From positions 4,948,783 through 5,012,782 of the forward strand of contig NZ_CP144164.1 in assembly GCF_037478005.1 (NCBI RefSeq): a stretch of 64,000 bases of DNA, written 5' to 3'. Below, piece after piece: positions 23,431-30,864 of the stretch; position 1 is the stretch's first letter; every line of letters begins with the position of its first letter. Both the position numbers and the translations under genes were made by a program. The notes beneath the pieces were generated by a model. That model saw only the letters and a program-made list of their open reading frames with translations. It ran no database searches and was not told the DNA's origin. The DNA is from Alteromonas sp. M12 (GTDB taxonomy: Bacteria; Pseudomonadota; Gammaproteobacteria; Enterobacterales; Alteromonadaceae).

Positions 23431-23901
23431 TCTTTTTACTACATACTTAAAATAGACAAACGCAGGGAAAATAAAGCCCATCCAAAGGCTGGAAAAAAGC
23501 CTCAATTCGGTGCGTTTTAAAGATAAAAACCTGTCGTAGGTAATTTCTTTAATCATAGTTCCTTGGCGGCTTAAAATGTATTTTCCATTTTCAATTTGAG
23601 GTTGCCCATCAGCGAGTATAAGTAACGAGAAAATAAAAACTGCGATAATGTACCAACGAATATATTTAAGGGTTGTACCTAAATATTTAGGACCGCTTGA
23701 TACAAGCTTATCTTCTAACTTTCCGTTTGAATATTTTTTTGTACGCTCAACGAATATGGTTGCTCCCAATGCAAAAAAGGAAATGGCTGACATAAGATGT
23801 ACATAACCAGTTGTTGCGAAAATGCTGACGCCTAAGAAAGTTGTAAAGTGTAAAAATAAAGAGATAAAAAGAGAAATAGTCAAGAATAGAGACAATGTCA
23901 A
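23425..23901 (-). CDS. Four-helix membrane protein of unknown function
   Basis: 158 residues starting at a TTG near the attC core. Four membrane segments (about 3-28, 35-52, 82-98, 135-152) surround a soluble loop (DGQPQIENGKYILSRQGTMIKEITYDRFLSLKR). I do not recognise a family. It is a single-gene cassette between attC sites at 23910 and 23355. Confidence 0.65.
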   Translation of the reverse strand: MTLSLFLTISLFISLFLHFTTFLGVSIFATTGYVHLMSAISFFALGATIFVERTKKYSNGKLEDKLVSSGPKYLGTTLKYIRWYIIAVFIFSLLILADGQPQIENGKYILSRQGTMIKEITYDRFLSLKRTELRLFSSLWMGFIFPAFVYFKYVVKRA

Positions 23902-23909
23902 CTCCGAGG

Positions 23910-24008
23910 GCCTAACGCCTACTTAAGTGGAAAAATATAGTTGGCTAAAATGTTGAACGGAGTGAAAACAGCCAACTGTATTTTTTCCGTTTGAAGTTCT
24001 TGTTAGCT
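23910..24008 (-). repeat. attC site
   Basis: Cores GCCTAAC and GTTAGCT, 99 bp, arms TAGTTGGCTAAAATG and ...ACAGCCAACTGTA pair. Confidence 0.85.
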
Positions 24009-24032
24009 TTCAGTCTACGATCTTTAGATACT

Positions 24033-24752
24033 TTAACTATTGTAGGTTGATATAAAAGCAATTGTATTGCCAACACTATGTGCAATTATAGTAGGCCACA
24101 GGTTGCGTCCACAACGATAGTAAGCCGTTCCCCATATTAAGGCTAAAACACCAGCTCCCACTATCCCTCGAGCTCCTTGCCAAAAATGAGCTAAACCAAA
24201 AATCAGTGAAGATACAACAATTGCCAGTATCCAACTTTTAGTTGTACCACCAAACTTCTTCGCAAGAAAATTCATAATGAATCCTCTAAAAAGTAACTCT
24301 TCACCAATAACGGCTAGCCACATCAAAGGAGTAAGTAAGAGTAACAAAGGTAAATTCCCTACCAATACACTTTTTCTTGGTGATGAGTCCGTCACTGTCC
24401 CTACAATAAGATCGAAAGACTCCATGACGATAGAGCCACTCACAAGTCCAATCAGTATAATGATTAATGCCCAAAGAGATGCGAACAATAATGATCTAAA
24501 TCTAGTACTGCCAAATGTGGGCCACGACAACCCAAGTTCTCTAAGGTTATTACCATTATTTTTATATATAAAAATTAAAGAGATTGTCAAAACGAAATAG
24601 GGAATACTTCCACCTAATACAGGTAGAAAATCAAAAATATGACCAAAGTTTTTTGATTCACGTATATAAATTAAAACTGCAAACACGCAAAAGGTAATAA
24701 GGTAGAGGTAATTAGCTTTTTTGCTAGATATTTTGTTAACTAAATTTTCCAT
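24033..24752 (-). CDS. CPBP intramembrane metalloprotease (CAAX protease/bacteriocin-processing-like)
   Basis: 239 residues, about seven membrane helices. All three CPBP motifs are present: EELLFRGFIMNFL (EExxxR), FGLAHFWQG (FxxxH) and IAHSVGNT (HxxxN), the glutamate and histidine ligands of the intramembrane zinc site. Family members process prenylated proteins or peptides, or give immunity to bacteriocins. No peptide gene is adjacent, so the substrate is unknown. Single-gene cassette. Confidence 0.9.
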   Translation of the reverse strand: MENLVNKISSKKANYLYLITFCVFAVLIYIRESKNFGHIFDFLPVLGGSIPYFVLTISLIFIYKNNGNNLRELGLSWPTFGSTRFRSLLFASLWALIIILIGLVSGSIVMESFDLIVGTVTDSSPRKSVLVGNLPLLLLLTPLMWLAVIGEELLFRGFIMNFLAKKFGGTTKSWILAIVVSSLIFGLAHFWQGARGIVGAGVLALIWGTAYYRCGRNLWPTIIAHSVGNTIAFISTYNS

Positions 24753-24795
24753 TTTAAATCCCTTTAGATAATCTTACACCCAAGCCCGTATTGAA

Positions 24796-24911
24796 AGCTA
24801 ACTTCCCACTAAGGGGCGATAACACATGGGCTAAAATTAGGAACGAAGTGACGCAGCCCATGTGTTAGCGTCCCAGCGAGCGAAGCGAGAGCCTTGAGTG
24901 GTTTGTTATCC
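24796..24911 (-). repeat. attC site
   Basis: Cores AGCTAAC and GTTATCC, 116 bp. It is a close relative of the attC at 18132-18247. Confidence 0.85.
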
Positions 24912-25331
24912 GCGCCCCAAAATATCATCGATAAAAGGTGTATCTGGTAGTTTATTACCGCACCATGGGCAGAAAGAAAAAAACTCGAAACCGAACTCTC
25001 TGTCTTTTTGTTCAACCATCCACAAGTATTCGTCTCGAAATTGTCGAAATTGCAAATGGATATCTGCTTGATTCGATTCTTCGACAGCAACAAACATTTG
25101 AGGGCAACAATACTGGCTCAGCCTTTCCATCCTTGCCAAGTTATCTGTTGTTGTAAAGTCTTTTGCCCAATACTGACATTTCTTACACGACTGTAAATGT
25201 TCAACCGCTTGCTGGCCTTGCTCAGTACCGTCATTTGGAAATCCATCCGAACCCATGAGTAGCATGGGAGCAAGACTCTCTAGTGCTCCCCACTCGATCA
25301 AACTTCTACGTGATTTAGTGCAATTATCCAT
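24906..25331 (-). CDS. Cysteine-rich CPWC protein of unknown function (cassette gene)
   Basis: 141 residues. Cysteine pairs occur at the N-terminus (DNC), QSCKKCQYW, QYCCPQ and FCPWCGNKLPDTPF; the last is a rubredoxin-knuckle-like zinc ribbon that ends the fold. There is no membrane helix. It shares the C-terminal CPWC..KL pattern with the cassette gene at 17662. Such proteins resemble DUF6980-type zinc ribbons, but function is not known. Confidence 0.7.
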   Translation of the reverse strand: MDNCTKSRRSLIEWGALESLAPMLLMGSDGFPNDGTEQGQQAVEHLQSCKKCQYWAKDFTTTDNLARMERLSQYCCPQMFVAVEESNQADIHLQFRQFRDEYLWMVEQKDREFGFEFFSFCPWCGNKLPDTPFIDDILGRG

Positions 25332-25346
25332 AATTCACTCTGTAGC

Positions 25347-25431
25347 GGCTAACGCTTAATATAACCAGAAAATACGAAGCGTTTTGGGCTTAGCCCAGCG
25401 AGTAATTTTCTGGTTAATGTTTTTGTTAGCC
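25347..25431 (-). repeat. attC site
   Basis: Cores GGCTAAC and GTTAGCC, 85 bp, arms AATATAACCAGAAAAT and ATTTTCTGGTTAAT pair almost perfectly. Confidence 0.85.
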
Positions 25432-25899
25432 CCGAACATTATTATATTTTAACTTCCTAAAAAAGTAGCTGCTGACAATTGCCATGGCAATGACAATTGG
25501 AATCGTGATCTCTTGAGCTGGAATAGGAGAAACAAAATCAATCAAGCGAGAGCCGAATGACCACGCAAACAAAACGCCTGCAAAAAACATAAATAAGTTA
25601 CTTACAGTATATGCTACTAAGCTGTAGGCTTTGCCGAGGCGTCTTTTTTCTTTACTTGAAAAATTGGTGCTGCTGAATAGTATCTGGATTACAAGACATA
25701 CAATAAAGCAAATAAATAAAGGTAAAAAAAAGCTTTCTTCAGAATACCTAGCTTCTAAAAACAGGTTTAACCAATTTGGAAGTTCTGATTCCGCAGTTAA
25801 CCCAAAAAATTCAACACTAATTAGTAGGATTAACATAATAATTGGTGTCAACAAAAAGCAAAGAGCTCCTTGCTTCATCACAGTGAGACTAAATTTCAA
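25426..25899 (-). CDS. Four-helix membrane protein of unknown function
   Basis: 157 residues from a TTG with AGGAG six bases upstream. Membrane helices at about 10-32, 55-73, 93-115 and 128-148. No motif recognised. The gene's 5' side is immediately adjacent to the attC core that now carries the IS1182-family element, so transcription from the integron promoter is probably blocked here unless the IS reads out. Confidence 0.65.
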   Translation of the reverse strand: MKFSLTVMKQGALCFLLTPIIMLILLISVEFFGLTAESELPNWLNLFLEARYSEESFFLPLFICFIVCLVIQILFSSTNFSSKEKRRLGKAYSLVAYTVSNLFMFFAGVLFAWSFGSRLIDFVSPIPAQEITIPIVIAMAIVSSYFFRKLKYNNVRG

Positions 25900-25912
25900 A
25901 ATTTCTCCTAGG

Positions 25913-25919
25913 GGCTAAC
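25913..25919 (-). repeat. Separated core of the interrupted attC
   Basis: GGCTAAC is the left core of the attC whose remainder lies at 27791-27915. The IS1182-family element begins at the very next base. Confidence 0.75.
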
Positions 25920-27790
25920 GAGCCTGTAGAAAAAGGCTGTTTTGTTTCTGCATTTCCTACTTCTCTGTTTATTTTTAAACTTTCACTACTTTGCCTTGAA
26001 CATCATGATTTTTCAATTTTATTAATGAAGTTGTGGGTTAATTTTGTATTCGGCTGTTTTGGCATTGTTGGGGATTGATTTTAGCGGGCTTGCGAAGGAA
26101 TAGTGATGCGAGATTATGCCGCTAACTGACCGTAATTCTTGAGTTTTTCAATGTTGTGTATCAAGCAGTACAAATACCATTGGGTCTGTACCTTATCTTT
26201 GCCTCTAAGGCTAAACCGATTCAGCTTTTTATTCGTGCCTATATTGCCAAACACCGGCTCTACCACTGACATTCGATGACTGTAAATTTGTTTTCCCTTA
26301 GGGCTATCAACACGGTGCTTCATCCAATCGGTATAATTCGGAGGGCGGTTACTGTCGAGTCTAAACGAGACTTGCCGCCCAGCGCCTTTGCGGTGGTCTG
26401 CTGCGCTAGGGTTATGCATACACTGTGTTTTTTTATCGCAGTGTCGACATTGTAATAACTTGCCTTCGAAGTAAGCAGTTTTTATGCCTTGATCGTTCTC
26501 TCGTATACCTCTGAAACTGATGATGTTGCCCGCTGGACAGACGCAACTGTTATTCACTGGGTCGAAGCTAAATTCACTCGCCGGAATGACTGTTTTTTTA
26601 CGCGACGTTTTATCTTGATGACGTTTACCGTACTTTTGTTTTTGTTCGCTGAACTTAGGGTCACGGCTTCTGAATCGGTTATCGGGAATGTAGGCGTTGA
26701 CGCCATTATCGTGCAGGTATTGCATGTTTGATTCGTTAGCAAACCCTGTATCAGCGGTGATAATGGTTTGCGCTTTAAGGATATCTTCACTAATCGCTAA
26801 ACGCCGGAAACGGTCTTGGATATTGACTAGCACCGGTTGCAAAGTGTGATGCTCTTGTCCTTCACCAAACACTTGAGCATCAACGATAACTTGATGTTTC
26901 TTATCCACCGTCGCTACCCCGTTGTACCCTTGGATGGTGCCTTTACTGGTGGTCATTTTTCCAGACTCATTATCCGTGATATTACTTTTGACTTCCTGTA
27001 TCCGCTTGCCTTTTCCCATCCGTGGAGCCGCTTGCTTTAGGAACGCATCAATCTTGTCATGTGCTTTATTTAAGGTGTCTATCGTTTGCGCGGCACGCTG
27101 TTTACGGACTTCATCCGCCGCTTCACATTTGTCCAATTTCTCATGCTCGCGCATCTGATAACGGATTTGCCGCTTAAGCTTCGCCCGCTTTTCTTTAAGC
27201 TCTTTAAATGTACCCGACCACTCTTTGGCCGCATTTGAAGACATTTTGCAACCGTCAATGGCAAACAGCTCATTGCCTAGTAAACCCTGGGTATGACATA
27301 TCAACAGCACATGTTCGAAGACCTTCTCAATCTCCTTTCTGCGCCCGCTGACAAAGTTGGCAATAGTTGTGAAGTGCGGCACTGTGTCACAACTCAACGC
27401 CTTAAAAATCACATTGGTTTCACAGCACCACTGGATTTCACGACTCGAGGTAATGCCTTTGGAATAGGCAAACAGAATTATTTTCAACAACGCCGCTGGA
27501 TCATAGGCAGGACGGCCCGTCGCATCGTTTTGGTACTTAGGATAAAACACGGACAAATCGAGTCGCTCATCAATCAAATGATGAATCGCATGCTCAAATG
27601 TACCGGACTGAAGTTGGTCAAGATAATTAATCACGACCATAGAATTTTGCTGATAATTAAGAGGGATAAAGCGTGGCATCACCAAGGCTCCTGTGCCTAA
27701 TTGATAATACCTATTGGATCACAAACGATGATCTGTGGGAAGTAATAATTGTATATTTTTTAACCTAATTTAAAGTTTTTCTACAGCCTC
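25920..27790 (-). mobile_element. IS1182-family insertion sequence, complete, inside an attC
   Basis: 1871 bp. The ends are inverted: GAGCCTGTAGAAAAAGG at the left and GAGGCTGTAGAAAAACT at the right (read inward), 14 of the first 15 bases agreeing. AAC is present on both sides (25917-25919 and 27791-27793), consistent with a 3-bp target duplication. Removing the element and one AAC restores GGCTAACGCCTCAC, a normal attC start. One transposase gene fills it. Confidence 0.88.
26114..27685 (-). CDS. IS1182-family DDE transposase
   Basis: 523 residues. The N-terminal DUF772/InsH-like domain has SVFYPKYQNDATGRPAYDP and PHFTTIANF. Catalytic residues are seen in FAIDGCKMSS (Asp), TADTGFANES (Asp) and VVEPVFGNIG (Glu). 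A cysteine cluster (CVCPAG, CRHCDKKTQC) lies between the last two, as is normal for the family. The gene is intact. An ATG two codons in is equally possible as start. Confidence 0.93.
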   Translation of the reverse strand: MVMPRFIPLNYQQNSMVVINYLDQLQSGTFEHAIHHLIDERLDLSVFYPKYQNDATGRPAYDPAALLKIILFAYSKGITSSREIQWCCETNVIFKALSCDTVPHFTTIANFVSGRRKEIEKVFEHVLLICHTQGLLGNELFAIDGCKMSSNAAKEWSGTFKELKEKRAKLKRQIRYQMREHEKLDKCEAADEVRKQRAAQTIDTLNKAHDKIDAFLKQAAPRMGKGKRIQEVKSNITDNESGKMTTSKGTIQGYNGVATVDKKHQVIVDAQVFGEGQEHHTLQPVLVNIQDRFRRLAISEDILKAQTIITADTGFANESNMQYLHDNGVNAYIPDNRFRSRDPKFSEQKQKYGKRHQDKTSRKKTVIPASEFSFDPVNNSCVCPAGNIISFRGIRENDQGIKTAYFEGKLLQCRHCDKKTQCMHNPSAADHRKGAGRQVSFRLDSNRPPNYTDWMKHRVDSPKGKQIYSHRMSVVEPVFGNIGTNKKLNRFSLRGKDKVQTQWYLYCLIHNIEKLKNYGQLAA

Positions 27791-27915
27791 AACGCCTCAC
27801 ATAAGGGGCCGCAATGTAGTTGTTTATTTTGTTGTAGCGTAGCGTTAAACAACAAAACAAACAACGGAATGGAGGTCCCAGCAGCGAAGCTGCGAACTTG
27901 ATGTGATTGTTATGT
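27791..27915 (-). repeat. attC site interrupted by the IS1182-family element
   Basis: The main part of a large attC ending in GTTATGT (27909-27915). Long arms (TGTAGTTGTTTATTTTGTTG / CAACAAAACAAACAACG) pair. Its other core is 25913-25919 beyond the IS. Confidence 0.8.
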
Positions 27916-27949
27916 GTTTGATTCTGGAAATAGTAAATTATTAACCTTT

Positions 27950-28171
27950 TTATCGTTCAATTGCAGCAGAAATTGCACTTTTAGCTTGGGGACTATTTTT
28001 CCAGCACGTAGTATTAAGCATGCTTGCTACCATTTCGGCAATATCATCCGCACGATATTTTCTTAGTTCCTGAAATGAGCTTATGCCTATTTCTTCGAAC
28101 CTCTTAACTACTGTAGGACCTACACCTTTAACTTCCAATAAAGCAGATCTTTCTTCATCATTGAATTTCAT
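27950..28171 (-). CDS. Small helix-hairpin-helix protein
   Basis: 73 residues. LLEVKGVGPTVVKRFEEIGISSFQELRKYRADDIAEMV is a helix-hairpin-helix (GxGP hairpin) of the type found in Cdd1-like and DNA-repair proteins. The rest (MLNTTCWKNSPQAKSAISAAIER) ends in a helix. Non-specific DNA binding is likely by family. Its partner is unknown. Single-gene cassette. Confidence 0.8.
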   Translation of the reverse strand: MKFNDEERSALLEVKGVGPTVVKRFEEIGISSFQELRKYRADDIAEMVASMLNTTCWKNSPQAKSAISAAIER

Positions 28172-28195
28172 TTCGATCTTTCAACTTTTGATTAC

Positions 28196-28261
28196 ACATA
28201 ACACCAAATTAAGCGGCATTGGCCGCTCTTGCCAATGTCCGCTTTAATTTTTTTGTTAGTT
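28196..28261 (-). repeat. attC site
   Basis: Cores ACATAAC and GTTAGTT, 66 bp; arms AATTAAGCGG and CCGCTTTAATT pair exactly around GCATTGGCCGCTCTTGCCAAT. Confidence 0.85.
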
Positions 28262-28283
28262 GCTTTGGTATTACCAGCGCAAT

Positions 28284-28562
28284 TTATTCGCATTTAAATG
28301 TGAGCTCATATCTCGCAAACACTCCAATAGACATTTCTGTTTCAGTTTCCTTCAAAATCATTACGTTGGAATTATATTCGCTACACTTACTTTGCGCCTC
28401 TACCAGAGCTTTCGCCTTAAGTCGACTTAATCTAAACTCTTGACCAAGGGCTGGGGTGCCACCTTCCTTAAATATTGTATAACTATCACCCATTCTGACC
28501 ATGTCGCTCGTAGCACACCCTGTCGTTATTAAAATCAAAATTACTAAACTAACTATTTTCAT
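28284..28562 (-). CDS. Small lipoprotein of unknown function
   Basis: 92 residues from the ATG at 28562 (GAGGAG upstream). The signal MKIVSLVILILITTGCATS carries lipobox TTGC. The mature part includes LSRLKAKALVEAQSKCSEYNSNVMILKE, a helix then strand, reminiscent of small outer-membrane lipoproteins whose single cysteine pairs with the terminal cysteine (FKCE). Function unknown. Single-gene cassette. Confidence 0.75.
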   Translation of the reverse strand: MKIVSLVILILITTGCATSDMVRMGDSYTIFKEGGTPALGQEFRLSRLKAKALVEAQSKCSEYNSNVMILKETETEMSIGVFARYELTFKCE

Positions 28563-28593
28563 GCATCTAAACTCCTCGGTATTTCGATTGAGC

Positions 28594-28662
28594 AACTAAC
28601 ACTTTGCATAAGCGGTTTGACACCGCTCTTGTGGCAAATCCGACTTGATGCATTTGTTATAC
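28594..28662 (-). repeat. attC site
   Basis: Cores AACTAAC and GTTATAC, 69 bp; arms TTTGCATAAG and ...GATGCATTTG pair. Confidence 0.8.
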
Positions 28663-29175
28663 ATACTTCTCAATTAACCCTCTGAACTCACCTGCTTGTT
28701 TTTCACTAGTAAAAGCTGTACCCGGAACAATAATCGCGTAAAGATTATCTAAAAATAGGTAATAATCGCCCTCATTTTCGCTAATTGATTCAATAACACT
28801 CCACTTGAAAAATGAATTTGCGCTTTCTTTTGAAGCATGCAGACCATCCTCGTTTATTTCAATAGTACTTTTAGAAAGCAGAAAACCATCAATTTTAGGC
28901 AATGTACCTTTTTGAAGCTTTAGCACCTCTAAGAGATAAATGCCAGCTCCAATTATAAAAGGCAACAAAACTATAACCGCTGTAGGAATGTCAAAATTAA
29001 AGCTCTTTTTACTTATAGCCTGAAAAACAACCATAAATACTACTGCGAGTAGAAACCAAATAATTAAATTGAGCACAAATGACTTCTTTTCATTTTTTTT
29101 CCCACAAGCTCGTTTTAAAGCGAACTTGGTGAATTTTTTGTACTCTTCTTGCTCAAGTTGAAAAGTGATTATCAT
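28657..29175 (-). CDS. YcxB-like membrane protein
   Basis: 172 residues. Two membrane helices (about 35-55 and 62-85) follow a basic N-terminal segment (KRACGKKNEKK). The C-terminal part STIEINEDGLHASKESANSFFKWSVIESISENEGDYYLFLDNLYAIIVPGTAF fits the YcxB-like domain (PF14317), in which a WS.I..I.E core and an IP..AF end are conserved. Function of the family is unknown. Single-gene cassette. Confidence 0.7.
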   Translation of the reverse strand: MIITFQLEQEEYKKFTKFALKRACGKKNEKKSFVLNLIIWFLLAVVFMVVFQAISKKSFNFDIPTAVIVLLPFIIGAGIYLLEVLKLQKGTLPKIDGFLLSKSTIEINEDGLHASKESANSFFKWSVIESISENEGDYYLFLDNLYAIIVPGTAFTSEKQAGEFRGLIEKYV

Positions 29176-29197
29176 CCTGTAACTCTACCTCTTGTAT

Positions 29198-29284
29198 GTA
29201 TAACGCTCCGTTAACGGGCGAGCGTAGTTCGCGAGTCCGTGCCAGCGTTGTTTGCTGGCGTTTTCGTTAAACGGCTTGTTATGT
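29198..29284 (-). repeat. attC site
   Basis: Cores GTATAAC and GTTATGT, 87 bp; arms CTCCGTTAACGGGCGAGCG and CGTTTTCGTTAAACGG pair in part. Confidence 0.75.
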
Positions 29285-29289
29285 TTTTT

Positions 29290-29676
29290 TCACTCTTTAA
29301 TTTCAACAAATTTTCCAAACTCATTACGCTCAAATGAACTTCCTACAGGGAATTTTAATAAAGGTATAATTTCACGGTCATAATTGGCAATTGTATTTAC
29401 GTCATATACTGCATGGTTGTTTGGCTCGTCCATGTATTCTTGAGTCTCGTAACCTGACATGAAAACCCAACCACTATCGTGTGGACTGCTTGGCGCTTCC
29501 CGATACATATATCCAACGATTTTGCCTTCAACGGTGATCTTGTCAGTGGCAATACAGCTTCCATATCCTTTCGCAATATCTTCTATATCTTCAGTCTTTA
29601 ACTTAAAGTTTTTATCCATGGAATTTCCATTAGCAAATAAACTTACAACAAAAATTATTAATGGTAGATATTTCAA
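29290..29676 (-). CDS. Exported protein of unknown function
   Basis: 128 residues, taking the TTG at 29676 as start because AAAGGAG stands five bases upstream; an ATG at 29697 inside the attC core is an alternative and has no ribosome site. The signal peptide is KYLPLIIFVVSLFANG. The mature chain (DKNFKLKTEDIEDIAKGYGSC ... YDVNTIANYDREIIPLLKF) is not recognised. Single-gene cassette. Confidence 0.7.
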   Translation of the reverse strand: MKYLPLIIFVVSLFANGNSMDKNFKLKTEDIEDIAKGYGSCIATDKITVEGKIVGYMYREAPSSPHDSGWVFMSGYETQEYMDEPNNHAVYDVNTIANYDREIIPLLKFPVGSSFERNEFGKFVEIKE

Positions 29677-29693
29677 CCTAGCTCCTTTTAAAA

Positions 29694-29794
29694 ACATAAC
29701 GCCTTGAATATGGGGCGAATGCGAGTGCTTTGGCCGAAGGCCAGCGAGTATTTGTCCCAGTGAGTTTACGAACGACATTATTCATTTGTTAGGT
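29694..29794 (-). repeat. attC site
   Basis: Cores ACATAAC and GTTAGGT, 101 bp, central GAGTGCTTTGGCCGAAGGCCAGCGAG. Confidence 0.75.
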
Positions 29795-30091
29795 GTTTTT
29801 CCGCCTAAATAAACCGTAATACACTTCACCATTCTTTAATGATTCTTGGATTAGAAATCGTTCTTCATTTTCATCAGTAAACCATTTGAAATAGCGGTTC
29901 TCTATTACTATTTCGCAGCCTATTGCATAATCATGATGTGTAAACTTTTCCAATTTTCCAGTTTCATCTATTAAACCCAAATCATCGTTGGCTAACAAAA
30001 TCTTTAATTCGTCGACATATTGAAACTGACAGTCGTTTGCCCAAGTGTTTGACACGAAAAATAAAGTAAAGAGAATGATTAGTCGATTCAT
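29789..30091 (-). CDS. Small exported protein of unknown function
   Basis: 100 residues. A signal peptide MNRLIILFTLFFVSNTWA with a cleavage site after TWA precedes a charged domain with two cysteines (NDCQFQ, AIGCEIVI). The C-terminus GEVYYGLFRRK is basic. No family recognised. Second cassette of the array. Confidence 0.7.
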   Translation of the reverse strand: MNRLIILFTLFFVSNTWANDCQFQYVDELKILLANDDLGLIDETGKLEKFTHHDYAIGCEIVIENRYFKWFTDENEERFLIQESLKNGEVYYGLFRRKNT

Positions 30092-30100
30092 GTCATGAAC

Positions 30101-30201
30101 ACCTAACGCTCCGCATAAATGGCGGATAACAGTTGGCTAAACTTAGCGAAGAATGAGCGCCAGCCAACTGTTAGGCGTCCATTTTTATGCGTTTGTTAGA
30201 T
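30101..30201 (-). repeat. attC site of the first cassette
   Basis: Cores ACCTAAC and GTTAGAT, 101 bp; long arms AGTTGGCTAAACTTAGCG and CGCCAGCCAACTG pair. It is the attC nearest to the integrase. Confidence 0.88.
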
Positions 30202-30624
30202 TGCCTGTTTGCAATACTGATCAACGTAAAAAGTAATTCTTTCGTTAAATACGGATTCAAGTCTACTTTTTAGCTTCTTCGAAAGTTCCTCAGCCAATGT
30301 ATGATCATTTTTGTCGAAATCGTACGATGACGAAGAGTAGCAGAATTCATTTAGAAAATTTTGAACTGCAAATTGATAGTTACTTGAATTTTCGTATATC
30401 GCGTGAACGTGTTGTTTCATTTCCTGGGAAAGCATTCTCTCACCACCTTCTTGAATTTTAACTAGTGCATTGTCAGTTGCAAACGAGTCGAGAACAGTAA
30501 TGAGTTCTGCCTTATCCATATCTGAAACTGAAAAATGCATTGTTCCATATGGCTCATGATGTATTCGATAACACGAGGACAGACTAATCAATGACAGTAA
30601 AACTAAAGATTTCAGAAACTTCAT
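30196..30624 (-). CDS. Lipoprotein of unknown function, first cassette after attI
   Basis: 142 residues from the ATG at 30624. The signal MKFLKSLVLLSLISLSSC has lipobox LSSC. The body is helical and charged (DMDKAELITVLDSFATDNALVKIQ) and includes EFCYSSSSYDFDKND. Family not recognised. As the cassette next to attI it is the most recently inserted by the integron model, and the one best placed for transcription by an integron promoter. Its ATG is only 5-6 bases from the GTTAGAT junction and no Shine-Dalgarno is visible. Confidence 0.75.
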   Translation of the reverse strand: MKFLKSLVLLSLISLSSCYRIHHEPYGTMHFSVSDMDKAELITVLDSFATDNALVKIQEGGERMLSQEMKQHVHAIYENSSNYQFAVQNFLNEFCYSSSSYDFDKNDHTLAEELSKKLKSRLESVFNERITFYVDQYCKQAI

Positions 30625-30700
30625 GGGCAATCTAACAATATTATTAGTACGGAAACATCCTTTATCTGTACGCGGAATATTTCCTTTATTTAGTTATTGT
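30625..30700 (-). other. attI recombination site (approximate)
   Basis: The junction core ATCTAAC (30630-30636; GTTAGAT on the minus strand) marks the boundary between the first cassette and the integrase platform. The neighbouring A+T-rich 60 bp should contain the integrase-binding part of attI. Its other limit and the cassette promoter cannot be set by eye. Confidence 0.55.
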
Positions 30701-30795
30701 CTTTTTTAACATAATTGGTAACTGCCTGTACAGGTTAAAAATATGTCCTGTGGGGTAGGTTAATGGTATGGGAAGTACAGTTTATTTCCTAATTC

Positions 30796-30841
30796 TTGCT
30801 GTTATACGGAAGTGTTGGCTATTCTGGTATTTTATACAGTG
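30796..30841 (+). promoter_or_regulatory. intI promoter with overlapping LexA (SOS) box
   Basis: CTGGTATTTTATACAG (30824-30839) fits the CTG-N10-CAG LexA box, with the right half TATACAGT close to consensus. A candidate -35 TTGCTG (30796-30801) and -10 TATTCT (30820-30825), 18 bp apart, overlap it, so LexA would block transcription. The box lies 25 bp before the intI ATG. SOS control of integrases is established in Vibrio and mobile integrons. Confidence 0.75.
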
Positions 30842-30864
30842 TTTTTACAAGGAATGTAAAACGG

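Larger units (their letters stand above)
2553..30636 (-). mobile_element. Chromosomal integron cassette array
   Basis: Roughly 25 cassettes lie between the integrase gene and about 2.55 kb. Almost every small minus-strand gene ends inside the GTTRRRY core of an attC, and the next begins just after the RYYYAAC core, the standard cassette layout. The attC sites have variable central stems, unlike the uniform repeats of the Vibrio superintegron. Several cassettes are broken by IS elements, frameshifts or attC truncation, so this is an old sedentary array. The intI gene diverges from the array as in all typical integrons. The 4.2-7.8 kb efflux operon and the 10.6-13.4 kb peptidase region are within the limits but their attC ends are poorly preserved. 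Confidence 0.9.

Noticed and set aside
30796..30864. N-terminal extension of the integrase
   Set aside because: These codons overlap the LexA box and promoter; the length of other IntI proteins agrees with a start at 30865.
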